Counted from the stretch's first letter, positions 53,224 through 63,351 are shown. The stretch: DNA of 64,000 nucleotides from Alsobacter sp045348435 (GCF_045348435.1 NZ_CP157484.1:3100001-3164000), one strand, 5' to 3'. Numbers and translations are program-made. The notes: generated by a model not told the origin, from the letters alone.

Positions 53224-53787
53224 TCAGTGCTGCTGACGCGCCGCGGAGGCCGCCGACGAGGCCGTCGACAGCTTGTCCACATACGCGATGCCGATGGCCG
53301 ACAGAATGAACACGCAGTGGATGATCGTCTGCCAGAGGATGCCTTCCTGCGTATAGGCCGCCTTGCTGGATCCCAGATTGCCGGCCTCGATGAAGGTGCG
53401 CAGCAGGTGGATGGACGAGATGCCGATGATCGCCATGGCGAGCTTGATCTTCAGCACGCTGGCGTTGACGTGGCTCAGCCACTCGGGCTGGTCGGGATGC
53501 CCGCTGAGCCCGAGCCTCGACACGAAAGTCTCGTAGCCGCCGACGATCACCATCACGAGCAGATTGGAGATCATCACCACGTCGATCAGGCCCAGCACGA
53601 TCAGCATGATTTGCTGCTCGCTGAAGGTCGTCGCCTCCGAGACGAGGTGGATCAGCTCCTTCATGAATTTGAACACGTACACGCACTGGGCCAGAATCAA
53701 CCCGAGATAGAGTGGCAGTTGCAGCCACCGGGATCCGAAGATCAGGGCGGGCAGCGGCCTGAGCGGTGCGGGTACGGCTTTAACCAT
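53224..53787 (-). CDS. YqhA/UPF0114 family membrane protein
   Basis: 187 residues with four hydrophobic segments. LYLGLILAQCVYVFKFMKEL, IDVVMISNLLVMVIVGGYETFV and VLKIKLAMAIIGISSIHLLRTFI match the UPF0114 (YqhA) family, inner-membrane proteins of unknown role. ATG 53787. Confidence 0.9.
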   Translation of the reverse strand: MVKAVPAPLRPLPALIFGSRWLQLPLYLGLILAQCVYVFKFMKELIHLVSEATTFSEQQIMLIVLGLIDVVMISNLLVMVIVGGYETFVSRLGLSGHPDQPEWLSHVNASVLKIKLAMAIIGISSIHLLRTFIEAGNLGSSKAAYTQEGILWQTIIHCVFILSAIGIAYVDKLSTASSAASAARQQH

Positions 53788-54627
53788 CGGGAGAACCTCG
53801 GCGAAGTTGCGGCTCCGCCGCAGATAGGCGTCCGTCGGCCGGAATGCCAGAGCTCGTGGTTCCGCGACGCGGCAAGCTTCGCCCTGTCCCTTTGATCTGC
53901 CCGATGAACCGTCCTGAGGGACGGCGGCGCGGCGTCGGGACGGGGATCCAGGAGTGTTCAGGCGGGGCGCCCTTCGCCCGGCCTTTCTGGATCCCCTTCC
54001 CGCGCCTGCGGCGCGCCGGGGATGACGGGGGTTTTTGGGGGCCCAGCCGTGGAACGCGCGTTTATCTCCGCGGCCTTTCGGCCCGGAGGTGGAGGGCGGC
54101 GCGGAGCGGCGACGCTGGGGACCCCACGGCGAGTGGGGTGGGTAGAGTGGAAGCCGGGAGGCCGCCAGGCCCCGCCGCTCCGCGCGCAGCGTTGGAGGAC
54201 GACAGGAAGATCCCGGGGCGCTTTCAGCCCCTTCGCGTTGTCGCTAGTCGGACCTTGTCTTTCGTCCGCCGCCTCGACCGGGTCGTGAGCCCGGCTTTGA
54301 CGGCCGCCGCCCCCGATCCACATCCGTCACGCTGCAGACGCCCCTCCGTGGACCGGAGCGACGCCAAATTAGGAATATTTTCTGGATCTGTCAAGTCCAT
54401 GCGCGACGTCTGTCGGCCGGAAAGGAGTTACAACTCCAGGATGCATCGAATGCAACCGAAGTGTGGCGCCAACGACCCGCAGCCGGGCTCTTGCAAAGCG
54501 GGGCGCCCCACTTCATTTGACAACGCCGAGTCAGATGACCCACTTTCCGCCCGATTAGGGCTTGCTCGACACATTTCGGGGGCTTGGGCGGCGCGCAGAA
54601 CGCGCAGCCGTCGTGAAAGGCGTTGCA
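53788..54627. other. Long intergenic region, 840 bp
   Basis: No convincing gene on either strand; the open frames have repetitive Arg/Pro/Ala content. At 53940-54030 there is a GGATCC-flanked palindromic stretch ending in GGGGATGACGGGGG, resembling dispersed intergenic elements. From about 54360 it becomes AT-richer, with a perfect GGAGTT-AC-AACTCC palindrome at 54424-54437; this part probably holds the topA promoter. Confidence 0.5.
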
Positions 54628-57330
54628 ATGAAAGTCGTCGTCGTCGAGTCGCCGGCCAAGGCCAAGACGATCAACAAGTATCTCGGCCCCGGTTACGAGG
54701 TGATCGCGTCCTTCGGGCATATCCGCGACCTCCCGGCGAAGGACGGCTCGGTCGATCCCGAACAGGACTTCTCGATGCTGTGGGAGATCGAGGCGAAGGC
54801 CTCCAAGCGCGTCTCCGACATCGCCAGCGCCGTGAAGGGCTCCGAGCGCCTGATCCTCGCCACCGATCCGGATCGCGAGGGCGAGGCCATCTCGTGGCAC
54901 ATCCTGGAGGCCCTGAAGGCCCGCCGGGTGCTGAAGGACGTCCCGATCGAGCGCGTCACCTTCAACGCCATCACCAAGGACGCCGTGAAGGAGGCGATGG
55001 CCAACCCGCGCCAGATCGACCAGGCGCTGGTGGACGCCTATCTGGCCCGCCGCGCGCTGGACTACCTGGTGGGCTTCCGCCTCTCGCCCGTGCTGTGGCG
55101 CAAGCTGCCCGGCGCCCGCTCGGCCGGCCGGGTGCAGTCGGTGGCGCTGCGGCTGGTCTGCGACCGCGAGCGCGAGATCGAGACTTTCGTCAAGCGCGAG
55201 TACTGGTCGCTGGTCGCCACGCTGGCCACCCCCGCCAACGCGCTGTTTGAGGCCCGGCTCGTCGGCGCCGACGGCCGCAAGATCACCCGCCTCGACATCG
55301 GCAAGGGCGAGGAGGCCGAGGCCTTCAAGCGCGACCTCGACGCCGCCCGCTTCACGGTGGCAAATGTCGAGGCCAAGCCCGCCCGGCGCAACCCCTCCCC
55401 GCCCTTCACCACCTCGACGCTGCAGCAGGAAGCCAGCCGCAAGCTCGGCATGGCCCCGGCCCGCACCATGCAGGTGGCGCAGCGCCTCTATGAGGGCGCC
55501 GACATTGGCGGCGAGACCGTCGGCCTCATCACCTATATGCGTACCGACGGCGTCGACATGGCGCCCGAGGCCATCGCGTCGGCCCGCAAGACCATCGCCA
55601 AGGAGTATGGCGACCGCTACGTGCCGACGACGCCCCGCAAATACGTGACGAAGCAGAAGAACGCCCAGGAGGCGCACGAGGCCGTGCGCCCGACCGACAT
55701 GGGCCGCCTGCCCGCGCAGGTCGCCAAGTTCCTCGAGCCCGAGCAGGCCAAGCTCTACGAGCTGATCTGGATCCGCACTGTCGCCAGCCAGATGGAATCG
55801 GCCGAGCTGGAGCGCACCACGGTCGACATCACGGCCAAGGCCGGCGGCAAGACCCTGGAGCTGCGCGCCACCGGCCAGGTGGTGAAGTTCGACGGCTTCC
55901 TGAAGCTCTACCAGGAAGGCAAGGACGACGAAGGCGACGACGAGGATTCGCGCCGCCTGCCGCCCATGAAAACAGGCGACGACCTCCGCAAGGAGAAGAT
56001 CGAGGCCAACCAGCACTTCACCGAGCCGCCGCCGCGCTATTCGGAAGCCTCGCTGGTGAAGCGCATGGAGGAGCTCGGCATCGGCCGTCCCTCCACCTAC
56101 GCCTCGACGCTGGCGGTGCTGAAGGACCGCGAATATGTCCGCATCGACAAGAAGCGCCTCCACGCGGAGGACAAGGGCATGCTGGTGACGGCGTTCCTGG
56201 AAAGCTTCTTCGACCGCTACGTGGAATACGACTTCACGGCGGGCCTCGAAGGCGACCTCGACCGCATCTCCAACAGCGAGATCGACTGGAAGGAGGTGCT
56301 GCGGCGCTTCTGGAAGGATTTCTCGGCCGCGCTGGACGGCACCAAGGAGCTGCGCGTCAGCGAGGTGCTGGATTCGCTGAACGAGATCATGGGGCCGCAC
56401 ATCTTCCCGCAAAAGGCGGATGGCGGCGACCCGCGGCTCTGCCCCACCTGCCACTCTGGCCAGCTCTCGCTGAAGCTCGGCAAGTTCGGCGCCTTCATCG
56501 GCTGCTCGAACTATCCGGAGTGCAAATACACCCGCCAGCTCTCGGCGGGCTCCGGCGACGGCGAGGCCTCCTCGGCCGATGGCGGCGCGGGCGGGACCAA
56601 GACGCTCGGCAAGGATCCGGCGACGGGCCTCGACGTCACCCTGCGCGACGGCCGCTTCGGGACCTACGTCCAGCTCGGCGAGGGCGAGAAGCCCAAGCGC
56701 CAGACCATCCCGAAGGGCACGCCGCGCGACGCCATCGACCTCGATTTCGCCGTGTCGCTGCTGTCCCTGCCGCGCGAGGTCGCCAGGCACCCGACGTCCG
56801 GCGAGCCCATCCTGGCCGGCATCGGCCGGTTCGGGCCCTATGTGCAGCACGGCAAGGTCTACGCCAATATCGGCAAGGACGACGACGTGCTGACCATCGG
56901 CGGCAACCGCGCCATCGACCTCATCGTCGCCAAGGAGAGCGGCGCCGGCCGCTTCGGCCGCAGCGCCGCCACGGCGGGGCGCGTCATCGGCGACCATCCG
57001 GATGGCGGGCCCGTCACGGTGCATGACGGCAAGTACGGCCCCTACGTGAAGCACGGGTCCGTCAACGCCACCCTGCCCAAGACCATGGCGGCCGACGCCG
57101 TCACGCTCGAGCAGGCCCTCGAGCTCATCGCCGCCCGCGCGGCCGCAGCGCCGCCCAAGAAGGGCGCGAAGAAAGCCGCCGGCAAGGCGCCCGCCAAGGC
57201 CGCGGCGAAGAGCAAGGCCGCGGGCGCGAAGGCCGCGAAGGCGCCGGCCAAAGCGAAGGCGCCGGCGAAGGCCAAGAGCGCCGCGGATGGCAAGGCCGGC
57301 GCCCCTGCAAAGCGCAAAGCGGCAGGGTGA
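54628..57330 (+). CDS. topA: DNA topoisomerase I
   Basis: 900 residues. Toprim domain: VVVVESPAKAKTI and ATDPDREGEAISWHIL; active-site Tyr near 303 in ITYMRTDGV. A zinc ribbon follows (CPTCHSG, CSNYPEC), then several TopA C-terminal repeats and a long Lys/Ala-rich tail. It relaxes negative supercoils. ATG 54628 is the family start. Confidence 0.96.
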   Translation: MKVVVVESPAKAKTINKYLGPGYEVIASFGHIRDLPAKDGSVDPEQDFSMLWEIEAKASKRVSDIASAVKGSERLILATDPDREGEAISWHILEALKARRVLKDVPIERVTFNAITKDAVKEAMANPRQIDQALVDAYLARRALDYLVGFRLSPVLWRKLPGARSAGRVQSVALRLVCDREREIETFVKREYWSLVATLATPANALFEARLVGADGRKITRLDIGKGEEAEAFKRDLDAARFTVANVEAKPARRNPSPPFTTSTLQQEASRKLGMAPARTMQVAQRLYEGADIGGETVGLITYMRTDGVDMAPEAIASARKTIAKEYGDRYVPTTPRKYVTKQKNAQEAHEAVRPTDMGRLPAQVAKFLEPEQAKLYELIWIRTVASQMESAELERTTVDITAKAGGKTLELRATGQVVKFDGFLKLYQEGKDDEGDDEDSRRLPPMKTGDDLRKEKIEANQHFTEPPPRYSEASLVKRMEELGIGRPSTYASTLAVLKDREYVRIDKKRLHAEDKGMLVTAFLESFFDRYVEYDFTAGLEGDLDRISNSEIDWKEVLRRFWKDFSAALDGTKELRVSEVLDSLNEIMGPHIFPQKADGGDPRLCPTCHSGQLSLKLGKFGAFIGCSNYPECKYTRQLSAGSGDGEASSADGGAGGTKTLGKDPATGLDVTLRDGRFGTYVQLGEGEKPKRQTIPKGTPRDAIDLDFAVSLLSLPREVARHPTSGEPILAGIGRFGPYVQHGKVYANIGKDDDVLTIGGNRAIDLIVAKESGAGRFGRSAATAGRVIGDHPDGGPVTVHDGKYGPYVKHGSVNATLPKTMAADAVTLEQALELIAARAAAAPPKKGAKKAAGKAPAKAAAKSKAAGAKAAKAPAKAKAPAKAKSAADGKAGAPAKRKAAG

Positions 57331-57392
57331 TGCGGCGCGGCTGCGGCCAAGTCGACTCTGGCTGGCGACGACAAAGACGCAGCCTCGCCAGT

Positions 57393-57529
57393 CCCCTCAT
57401 CCTGAGGAGCAGGCCCGCTTGGGCCTGCGTTTCGAAGGACGAGGGTCTCCAGCCCGCTCGGGCATTCAGCCTTCTGGCTGCCTCCTCCTTCGAGACGCCC
57501 CGCTGCGCGGGGCTCCTCAGGATGAGGGG
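57393..57529. repeat. 137-bp intergenic palindromic element with 18-bp terminal inverted repeats
   Basis: Ends are CCCCTCATCCTGAGGAGC and GCTCCTCAGGATGAGGGG, exact inverted repeats; the middle has CTTCGAGACGC and a CCCGCTGCGCGGG hairpin. This type of element is frequent in Rhizobiales. It fills most of the topA-rnr gap. Confidence 0.8.
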
Positions 57530-57590
57530 CATGGGGGCGGCCCGAAAACTTCCGATGGAACTTCGGCCCCGAAAACCCCATGTATAGCGG

Positions 57591-59939
57591 GTGAACGCAC
57601 CGCCCCAGAGCCGGACCGACATCGTGCCCCAAGACCCCCACGCCATGAAGGGCGGCGATCGCCTTCCCTCGAAGGAAGCCCTCGTCGCCTTTATCAAGTC
57701 CGAGGGCGAGCTGGGCAACAAGGTCGGCAAGCGCGAGATCGCGCGGGCTTTTTCGATCAAGGGCGACGCCCGCATCGCCCTGAAGGCGATGCTGAAGGAC
57801 CTGCAAAAGGACGGCGCCGTGAAGAGCCGAGGCAAGTCGCTGGCCAAAACCGGCGCGCTGCCGCCGGTGGTGCTGGCCGACATCACCGGGCGAGACCGCG
57901 ACGGCGAGTTCACGGCCGTGCCGGTGGAGTGGGACGAGGAGGATCTCGGCCCCACCCCGCGCATCCATGTCCATCTGCCGCGCAAGCCCAAGCCCGGCCT
58001 CAAGGTCCCCGGCGTCGGCGACCGCGTGCTGCTGCGCGTCAACGCCGACCGCGAGGGCGACGGGACCGCCTATGCGGGCCGCGTCGTCAAGGTGCTGGAC
58101 CGCGCGCAGGCGCAGGTGATCGGCGTGTTTCGCGCGGTCCCGGGCGGCGGCGGGCGGCTTGCTCCGGTCGACAAGAAGTCGCTCGGCCGCGAGATCCCCA
58201 TCCCGCCCGGCGACGAGAAGGACGCGGCCGACGGCGACCTCGTGGCGGTGTCGCTCACCAAGATCGGCCGCTTCGGCGCCACGGTCGCCAAGGTGCGCGA
58301 GAAGCTCGGCTCGCTGAAGAGCGAAAAGGCCATCAGCATGGTGGCCATCCACACCCACGGCATCCCGCACGAGTTCCCGCAGGCGGTCCTGGACGAGGCC
58401 GAGCAGGCGCGGCCCGCCACGCTGGGCGAGCGCGAGGACTGGCGCGACATCCCCCTCATCACCATCGACCCGGCCGACGCCAAGGACCATGACGACGCCG
58501 TCCACGCCGAGCCGGACGACGACCCCAAGAACGAGGGCGGCTTCGTCGTCCATGTCGCGATCGCCGACGTGGCCGCCTATGTGCGCGCCGGCTCCGCGCT
58601 GGACCGCGAGGCGCTGGTGCGCGGCAACTCGGTCTACTTCCCCGACAGGGTCGTGCCGATGCTGCCGGAGCGGATCTCCAACGACCTGTGCAGCCTGCGC
58701 CCGCAGGAGGACCGACCCGCGATGGCGGTGCGCATGGTGCTGGCCGCGGACGGGCGCAAGCTGCGCCACAGCTTTCACCGCGTGCTGATGCGCTCGGCCG
58801 CCAAGCTCTCCTACCAGCAGGCGCAGGCCGCCATCGACGGGCGGCCCGACGAGACCACGGCGCCGCTGCTGGAGCCGGTGCTGAAGCCGCTCTGGGACGC
58901 CTATCGCTGCGCCACGCGCGCCCGCAACGAGCGCGGGCCGCTGGAGCTCGACCTGCCGGAGCGCAAGATCATCCTCAACAAGGACGGCGGCGTGGACCGC
59001 GTCGTGGTCCCGCCGCGCCTCGACGCCCACAAGCTGATCGAGGAGTTCATGATCCTGGCCAACGTGGCCGCCGCCGAGACGCTGGAGCAGAAGAAGACGC
59101 CCCTGCTCTACCGCGCCCATGACGAGCCGACGCTGGAGAAGATGCGCGGGCTCGGCGAGGTCCTGGCCTCCATCGGCATCAAGCTCACCGCCCAGGGCGC
59201 GCTGCGGCCCGAGTTCTTCAACCGTATCCTGAAGCGGGTCGAAGGCTCCGAGCACCAGCCCCTGATCAACGAAGTGGTGCTGCGCAGCCAGGCCCAGGCG
59301 GAGTACACGGCCGAGAACTACGGCCATTTCGGCCTGAACCTGCGCAAATACGCGCATTTCACCTCGCCGATCCGCCGCTACGCCGACCTGATCGTCCACC
59401 GGGCGCTGATCCGCGCGCTGCATGCGGGCCGCGACGGGTTGCCCGACGGCGTCATCCCGGACCTGCCGGAGATCGCCGCCAAGATCTCGGCCGCCGAGCG
59501 GCGCGCCATGGCGGCCGAGCGCGAGACCGTCGACCGGCTGATCGCCCACCATCTCGTCGACCAGATCGGCGCGGAATTCACCGGCCGGGTGGCGGGCGTC
59601 ACCCGCTCGGGACTGTTCGTGAAGCTCGCCGACACCGGCGCGGACGGCTTCGTGCCCGCCGCGACGCTGGGGGCGGATTATTACCGCTACGACGAGGCGC
59701 TGCACGCGCTGGTGGGCGACCGCAGCGGCGAGACCTACCGCCTCGGCGACGAGGTCCGGGTCAAGCTGGTGGAGGCCGCCCCGCTCGCCGGCGCGCTGCG
59801 CTTCGAGATGCTGTCCGAAGGCCGGGAGGGCTCCGCCCGCGGCCGCCGCGGCCGCTCCGCCCCGCGCCCGACCGTCCGCGTCGCCGATCGAGCCGAAGGC
59901 GCCCCGCGCCGCAAGAGCCGCGTCAAGGTGCGGCGGTGA
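57591..59939 (+). CDS. rnr: Ribonuclease R
   Basis: 782 residues. N-terminal winged helix (SKEALVAFIKSEGEL), cold-shock domains, RNB catalytic domain with DPADAKDHDDAVH near 297 and FTSPIRRYADLIVHR, an S1 domain (GRVAGVTRSGLFVKL) and a basic tail. A 3'-5' exonuclease degrading structured RNA. The start is a GTG at 57591; ATG 57645 is possible. A TATAGC just upstream may be a promoter -10. Confidence 0.95.
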   Translation: MNAPPQSRTDIVPQDPHAMKGGDRLPSKEALVAFIKSEGELGNKVGKREIARAFSIKGDARIALKAMLKDLQKDGAVKSRGKSLAKTGALPPVVLADITGRDRDGEFTAVPVEWDEEDLGPTPRIHVHLPRKPKPGLKVPGVGDRVLLRVNADREGDGTAYAGRVVKVLDRAQAQVIGVFRAVPGGGGRLAPVDKKSLGREIPIPPGDEKDAADGDLVAVSLTKIGRFGATVAKVREKLGSLKSEKAISMVAIHTHGIPHEFPQAVLDEAEQARPATLGEREDWRDIPLITIDPADAKDHDDAVHAEPDDDPKNEGGFVVHVAIADVAAYVRAGSALDREALVRGNSVYFPDRVVPMLPERISNDLCSLRPQEDRPAMAVRMVLAADGRKLRHSFHRVLMRSAAKLSYQQAQAAIDGRPDETTAPLLEPVLKPLWDAYRCATRARNERGPLELDLPERKIILNKDGGVDRVVVPPRLDAHKLIEEFMILANVAAAETLEQKKTPLLYRAHDEPTLEKMRGLGEVLASIGIKLTAQGALRPEFFNRILKRVEGSEHQPLINEVVLRSQAQAEYTAENYGHFGLNLRKYAHFTSPIRRYADLIVHRALIRALHAGRDGLPDGVIPDLPEIAAKISAAERRAMAAERETVDRLIAHHLVDQIGAEFTGRVAGVTRSGLFVKLADTGADGFVPAATLGADYYRYDEALHALVGDRSGETYRLGDEVRVKLVEAAPLAGALRFEMLSEGREGSARGRRGRSAPRPTVRVADRAEGAPRRKSRVKVRR

Positions 59940-60001
59940 GAGCGCCTCCGCCTGTCCCGACCCGCCGCACAATCGAGAGATTCTGAAGGCAAGAAAGCCC
60001 C

Positions 60002-60466
60002 ATGTCGCACACTCACCACTACGGCGCCCCTGCCGCCGACCCCCAGGCGCTCCCCCGGCGCGACCTCGGGCTGGCCCTCCGCCGCGGCTTTGCGGGCCGC
60101 TGCCCGCATTGCGGTCAAGGCAAGCTCTTTCGCGCCTTCCTGAAGGTCACGGACCGCTGCGCGGCGTGCGGCGCGGAGTTCCATGCCCACCGGGCGGACG
60201 ACCTGCCAGCCTACATCACCATCAGCATCGTGGGCCATGTCGTGGTCGGCGGCATGCTTTACGCCGAGACCTATGGCGATTGGCCGATCCTCTGGCACGT
60301 GATCCTGTGGCCGCTGCTCACGATCGTCCTGTCCCTCGCGATCATCCAGCCCATCAAGGGCGCGATCGTCGGCCTGCAATGGGCCAACCGCATGCATGGC
60401 TTCAGCGCGACGCCCGACGGCGACGACCTCCCCGTCCTGCAGCCGCACCGGGACGCGGCCCGATGA
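60002..60466 (+). CDS. DUF983 family protein
   Basis: 154 residues. Two Cys-x-x-Cys pairs (CPHCGQGKLF, CAACGAEF) form a zinc ribbon, followed by two membrane helices (YITISIVGHVVVGGMLY, ILWPLLTIVLSLAI). Conserved next to rnr in alphaproteobacteria; unknown role. Its stop overlaps the NUDIX gene start (ATGA). Confidence 0.92.
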   Translation: MSHTHHYGAPAADPQALPRRDLGLALRRGFAGRCPHCGQGKLFRAFLKVTDRCAACGAEFHAHRADDLPAYITISIVGHVVVGGMLYAETYGDWPILWHVILWPLLTIVLSLAIIQPIKGAIVGLQWANRMHGFSATPDGDDLPVLQPHRDAAR

Positions 60467-61200
60467 GCGAAGCCCACGCCGTCACTCTCACGGGCGCCGA
60501 GCGCGAGCGCAGATGGCCGAATGTCCGGCCCAAGGACGCCGCCACCCTGATCCTGCTCGACCGGCAGGGCCCCTCCCCCAAGGTGCTGATGGGCCGCCGC
60601 CACGCGGGCCATAAGTTCATGCCGGGCAAGTTCGTGTTCCCGGGCGGACGGATCGAGGCCGGCGACCGGCGCATGGCCGCCGCCGGCGCGCTCGACGCCA
60701 AGGTCGAGGAGCGGCTGATGGCGCGCGTCCAGCGCCCCAGCCTGCAGCGGGCCCGCGCGCTGGCGCTGGCGGCGATCCGCGAGACCTTCGAGGAGACCGG
60801 GATGCTGCTCGGCACCACCGAGCACGGCGCCCCGGAAGCCTGCCCCGAGGGCCCGTGGGCCGATTTCGCCGGACACGGCGTCTATCCCACGCTCGAGAAC
60901 CTGCAATTCGTGGCCCGCGCGATCACGCCGCCGCGCCGGCCCAAGCGCTTCGACACGCGCTTCTTCGCCGCCGAGGCCGCCGACATCGCCCACCGGGTGG
61001 AGGGCGTCGTGGGCCCCGATTCGGAGCTGGTGGAGCTCGTCTGGGTCGACCTGGAGGAAGCGCAGCGCCTCGACCTGCCCACCATCACGGGCGTGATCCT
61101 CAAGGAGCTGCAGACCCGCCTCGACGGCGGCATGGCGCCCTGGATGCCGGTGCCGTTCTACTACGAGGTGCAGGGCAAGTTCCGCCGGGACGAGCTCTGA
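60463..61200 (+). CDS. NUDIX hydrolase
   Basis: 245 residues. The Nudix box is split: GKFVFPGGRIEAGD, then, after an insertion of about 40 residues, AIRETFEETGMLLG with the REx2EExG core. The long insertion is typical of the alphaproteobacterial members beside DUF983. Likely cleaves a nucleoside-diphosphate compound; substrate unknown. Confidence 0.9.
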   Translation: MSEAHAVTLTGAERERRWPNVRPKDAATLILLDRQGPSPKVLMGRRHAGHKFMPGKFVFPGGRIEAGDRRMAAAGALDAKVEERLMARVQRPSLQRARALALAAIRETFEETGMLLGTTEHGAPEACPEGPWADFAGHGVYPTLENLQFVARAITPPRRPKRFDTRFFAAEAADIAHRVEGVVGPDSELVELVWVDLEEAQRLDLPTITGVILKELQTRLDGGMAPWMPVPFYYEVQGKFRRDEL

Positions 61201-61323
61201 CGCCCCGACTCCGCCCACGGCTCAAACACAGCAACGCGAACGCGGCCTTGATCTCCAAGACATTTGGATTTTTAATATTGATCAATTGCAATTCTCTGGA
61301 TGATTTCAGCTGGAGTTCTTTTC

Positions 61324-61836
61324 ATGATCCCCACGATCGGGTCCGCCGATAGGGCCATCAAGGATCTGCAAGCAATCTCTGCAGGTTCGATGCACATGAT
61401 CGCAAGGCTGCAAGACCGCAAGCCCGCCGAATTCAAGGTTCTGACACGCGCCGTTCAGGCGAGGTTGAAAGAAGCGCGCCCACCCAGGGCTGATGGTCGC
61501 GACGACGAAGCCGCCACTCTGGGCGTGTTGCTCGAATTGATCGGGCCGATCACGCGGGATCTGATGCAGGACAATGATGTCCGGTCTGCGCTGGGGCGAT
61601 TGGCGCAGGAATTCGCGCAGATTGAAGCAACGGACGGACCCGAGCTCACGCTCTCCGCGGCGAGTCCATCCGTGGGTCCGCGCATGTTCGCCGCGCCTGC
61701 GGGCCTCGTTGTGTCTTTGCTCTATCCAGGGCTCGCCATCGCCGTGCTGGTCGTTGGCGTGGGTATCCTCGTGTGGGCGGCCGACGAGATCGAAGCCGAG
61801 AAAAAGAAGAACGAAGACGAAGACTACGAGCCTTGA
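61324..61836 (+). CDS. Unrecognised membrane-anchored protein
   Basis: 170 residues. GGAG 8 bases before ATG 61324 supports this start; 61300 is an alternative. An N-terminal charged helical domain is followed by one or two hydrophobic helices (VVSLLYPGLAIAVLVVGVGIL) and a very acidic tail (EAEKKKNEDEDYEP). No family recognised. It lies 6 bp upstream of the PLD-like gene and is probably cotranscribed with it; AT-rich sequence at 61255-61310 likely holds the promoter. Confidence 0.62.
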   Translation: MIPTIGSADRAIKDLQAISAGSMHMIARLQDRKPAEFKVLTRAVQARLKEARPPRADGRDDEAATLGVLLELIGPITRDLMQDNDVRSALGRLAQEFAQIEATDGPELTLSAASPSVGPRMFAAPAGLVVSLLYPGLAIAVLVVGVGILVWAADEIEAEKKKNEDEDYEP

Positions 61837-61842
61837 GTCCGC

Positions 61843-63159
61843 GTGACTGACGCGGTCAGGGCGTTCTTCACCAGCGATCCTCTCCACCATCCTCGCGAAG
61901 CGATCCTGTCGCTTCTGGCGCAGGCGGCGGAGCTGGCCGACGCCGGCCGGGCGGTGGCGGTCCGTATCCACCTGTTCTCGCTCACCGATCCGGTTCTTGG
62001 CGAGGCGTTGATCCGACTTGCCGACCGACCGGGAGTGACGCTGCGCCTGCTGCTGGATTGGTGCCAGGGCGGGCCTGGTTCTGGCCGGCAGGCCAAGCGC
62101 CTGCGCGATCATCCGTCCGTCCAGCTCCGGTACCAGCTCGATTGGCCCTACCAGTGGCGAGACGGCGGCCTACGCTGGCATTATCCGTCGAGCCTTGGCC
62201 TGTGCCATCACAAGAGCCTCTGCCTCATGGTCGACGGCAGGGCCGTCGCCCTCGCGACCGGCAGTTACAACTGGACCGCTCGCGCGGCGGCTGGATACGA
62301 GAACCTGTTGGTCTTGCGGCCGGCGGACGCCGATCTCGCGGTGGTGATCTGGCGCCATCTGGAAGAATTCCGCGCCGCCTGGAACGAGCCGGGCCGCAGC
62401 GTGGACCCCGCTACGTCGTCCGAACTCTTCGCCAGAGGCAACGAACTCGGCGCCGACCATGAGCGGCTGCAAGCGGCGATTCTCGCCGGTCAGGAACAGG
62501 GACGCCCACCGGACGAGCCGCTGCCGGAAATCCGGCCGGACCCGCCGCCGATCGCCACGGGCGACATCGAAGTCGCCTTCTCGGGTGGACCGCCTTCCGA
62601 GAGCTTCCCGCGCAGGGGCTTCGCCGCCGCCAATCGGGGCAGAGCATTCGCGTTGGCCAAGCCATCCGGGCGGATCAAGACAGCGCCCCTCACCCTCGAG
62701 GCGCTGGCGCTCGAGGGGTTCAATCGTGCGAAGCCCGGGTCCACTCTCCGGATCGCGATGTTCGCCATGTCCCGACGCGCGCCGGAATATTCCGCGCTGT
62801 TGGAAGCGGCGGGCCGCGGCGTCGGCATCCGGCTGATCCTGGACCGACGCTCGTCGAAAGGACTGGCCGGCGATGTGCTGGACCTGACACGGCGCAAGGC
62901 TCTGCCCATCGACATGCGCATCGCCAACCGTTTCATGCATCAGAAGTACATGATCCTCGATGCGGAAAAATTGGTGGTGACCGGCACGGCGAACTTCACG
63001 CCCGACTCGAGCCGGCGCCATGCGGAGTCCCGTCTGCTGTTGCGGAACTCTCCCTCTGTTGCCCAGGCCTTCGCGCTGGACTTCGAGAGAATTTGGGCGC
63101 GTCTGGCTCCGGTGGAAAACCGAGACGTGGAAAGCCAAGATGGCGGCCCAAAAAGCTGA
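61843..63159 (+). CDS. Phospholipase D-like protein with two HKD motifs
   Basis: 438 residues, GTG start at 61843. Motif 1: HHKSLCLMVDG (122-132) then TGSYNWT; motif 2: HQKYMILD (366-373) then TGTANFT. The second is canonical HxKx4D; the first has two extra residues before Asp. The GSxNW context resembles PLD-type nucleases more than lipases. A 180-residue Pro-rich linker region separates them. Terminator at 63158-63188 overlaps its stop. Partner of the upstream membrane protein. Confidence 0.85.
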   Translation: MTDAVRAFFTSDPLHHPREAILSLLAQAAELADAGRAVAVRIHLFSLTDPVLGEALIRLADRPGVTLRLLLDWCQGGPGSGRQAKRLRDHPSVQLRYQLDWPYQWRDGGLRWHYPSSLGLCHHKSLCLMVDGRAVALATGSYNWTARAAAGYENLLVLRPADADLAVVIWRHLEEFRAAWNEPGRSVDPATSSELFARGNELGADHERLQAAILAGQEQGRPPDEPLPEIRPDPPPIATGDIEVAFSGGPPSESFPRRGFAAANRGRAFALAKPSGRIKTAPLTLEALALEGFNRAKPGSTLRIAMFAMSRRAPEYSALLEAAGRGVGIRLILDRRSSKGLAGDVLDLTRRKALPIDMRIANRFMHQKYMILDAEKLVVTGTANFTPDSSRRHAESRLLLRNSPSVAQAFALDFERIWARLAPVENRDVESQDGGPKS

Positions 63160-63188
63160 GAGGCGGGGCCCCGGGGGCGCCGCCTCTC
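63158..63188 (+). terminator. Terminator hairpin after the PLD-like gene
   Basis: GAGAGGCGG and CCGCCTCTC form a perfect 9-bp stem, beginning inside the stop codon of the PLD-like gene. No T tract follows. Confidence 0.6.
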
Positions 63189-63351
63189 TGAACAACGGAC
63201 GACTGACAAGAGCCATCACCACAAAAAAAGATAGCGCGAGAGAAGACATTGATCAAGCCCAAGAATGCAGCTGCGGCCGGCGTGTTCGAAGGTGGGGTCT
63301 CACGGCGTTCTTGACATCCGGGCCGCGATGCGTAGGTTGCGCAGCACACGA

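Noticed and set aside
53844..55250. Plus-strand frame across the 840-bp gap into topA
   Set aside because: Runs out of frame through topA, has repetitive Arg/Pro content and no conserved domain.
57597..57700. Later rnr start at ATG 57645
   Set aside because: Not excluded, but the GTG at 57591 gives the longer frame and neither has a decisive SD, so the longer form was kept.
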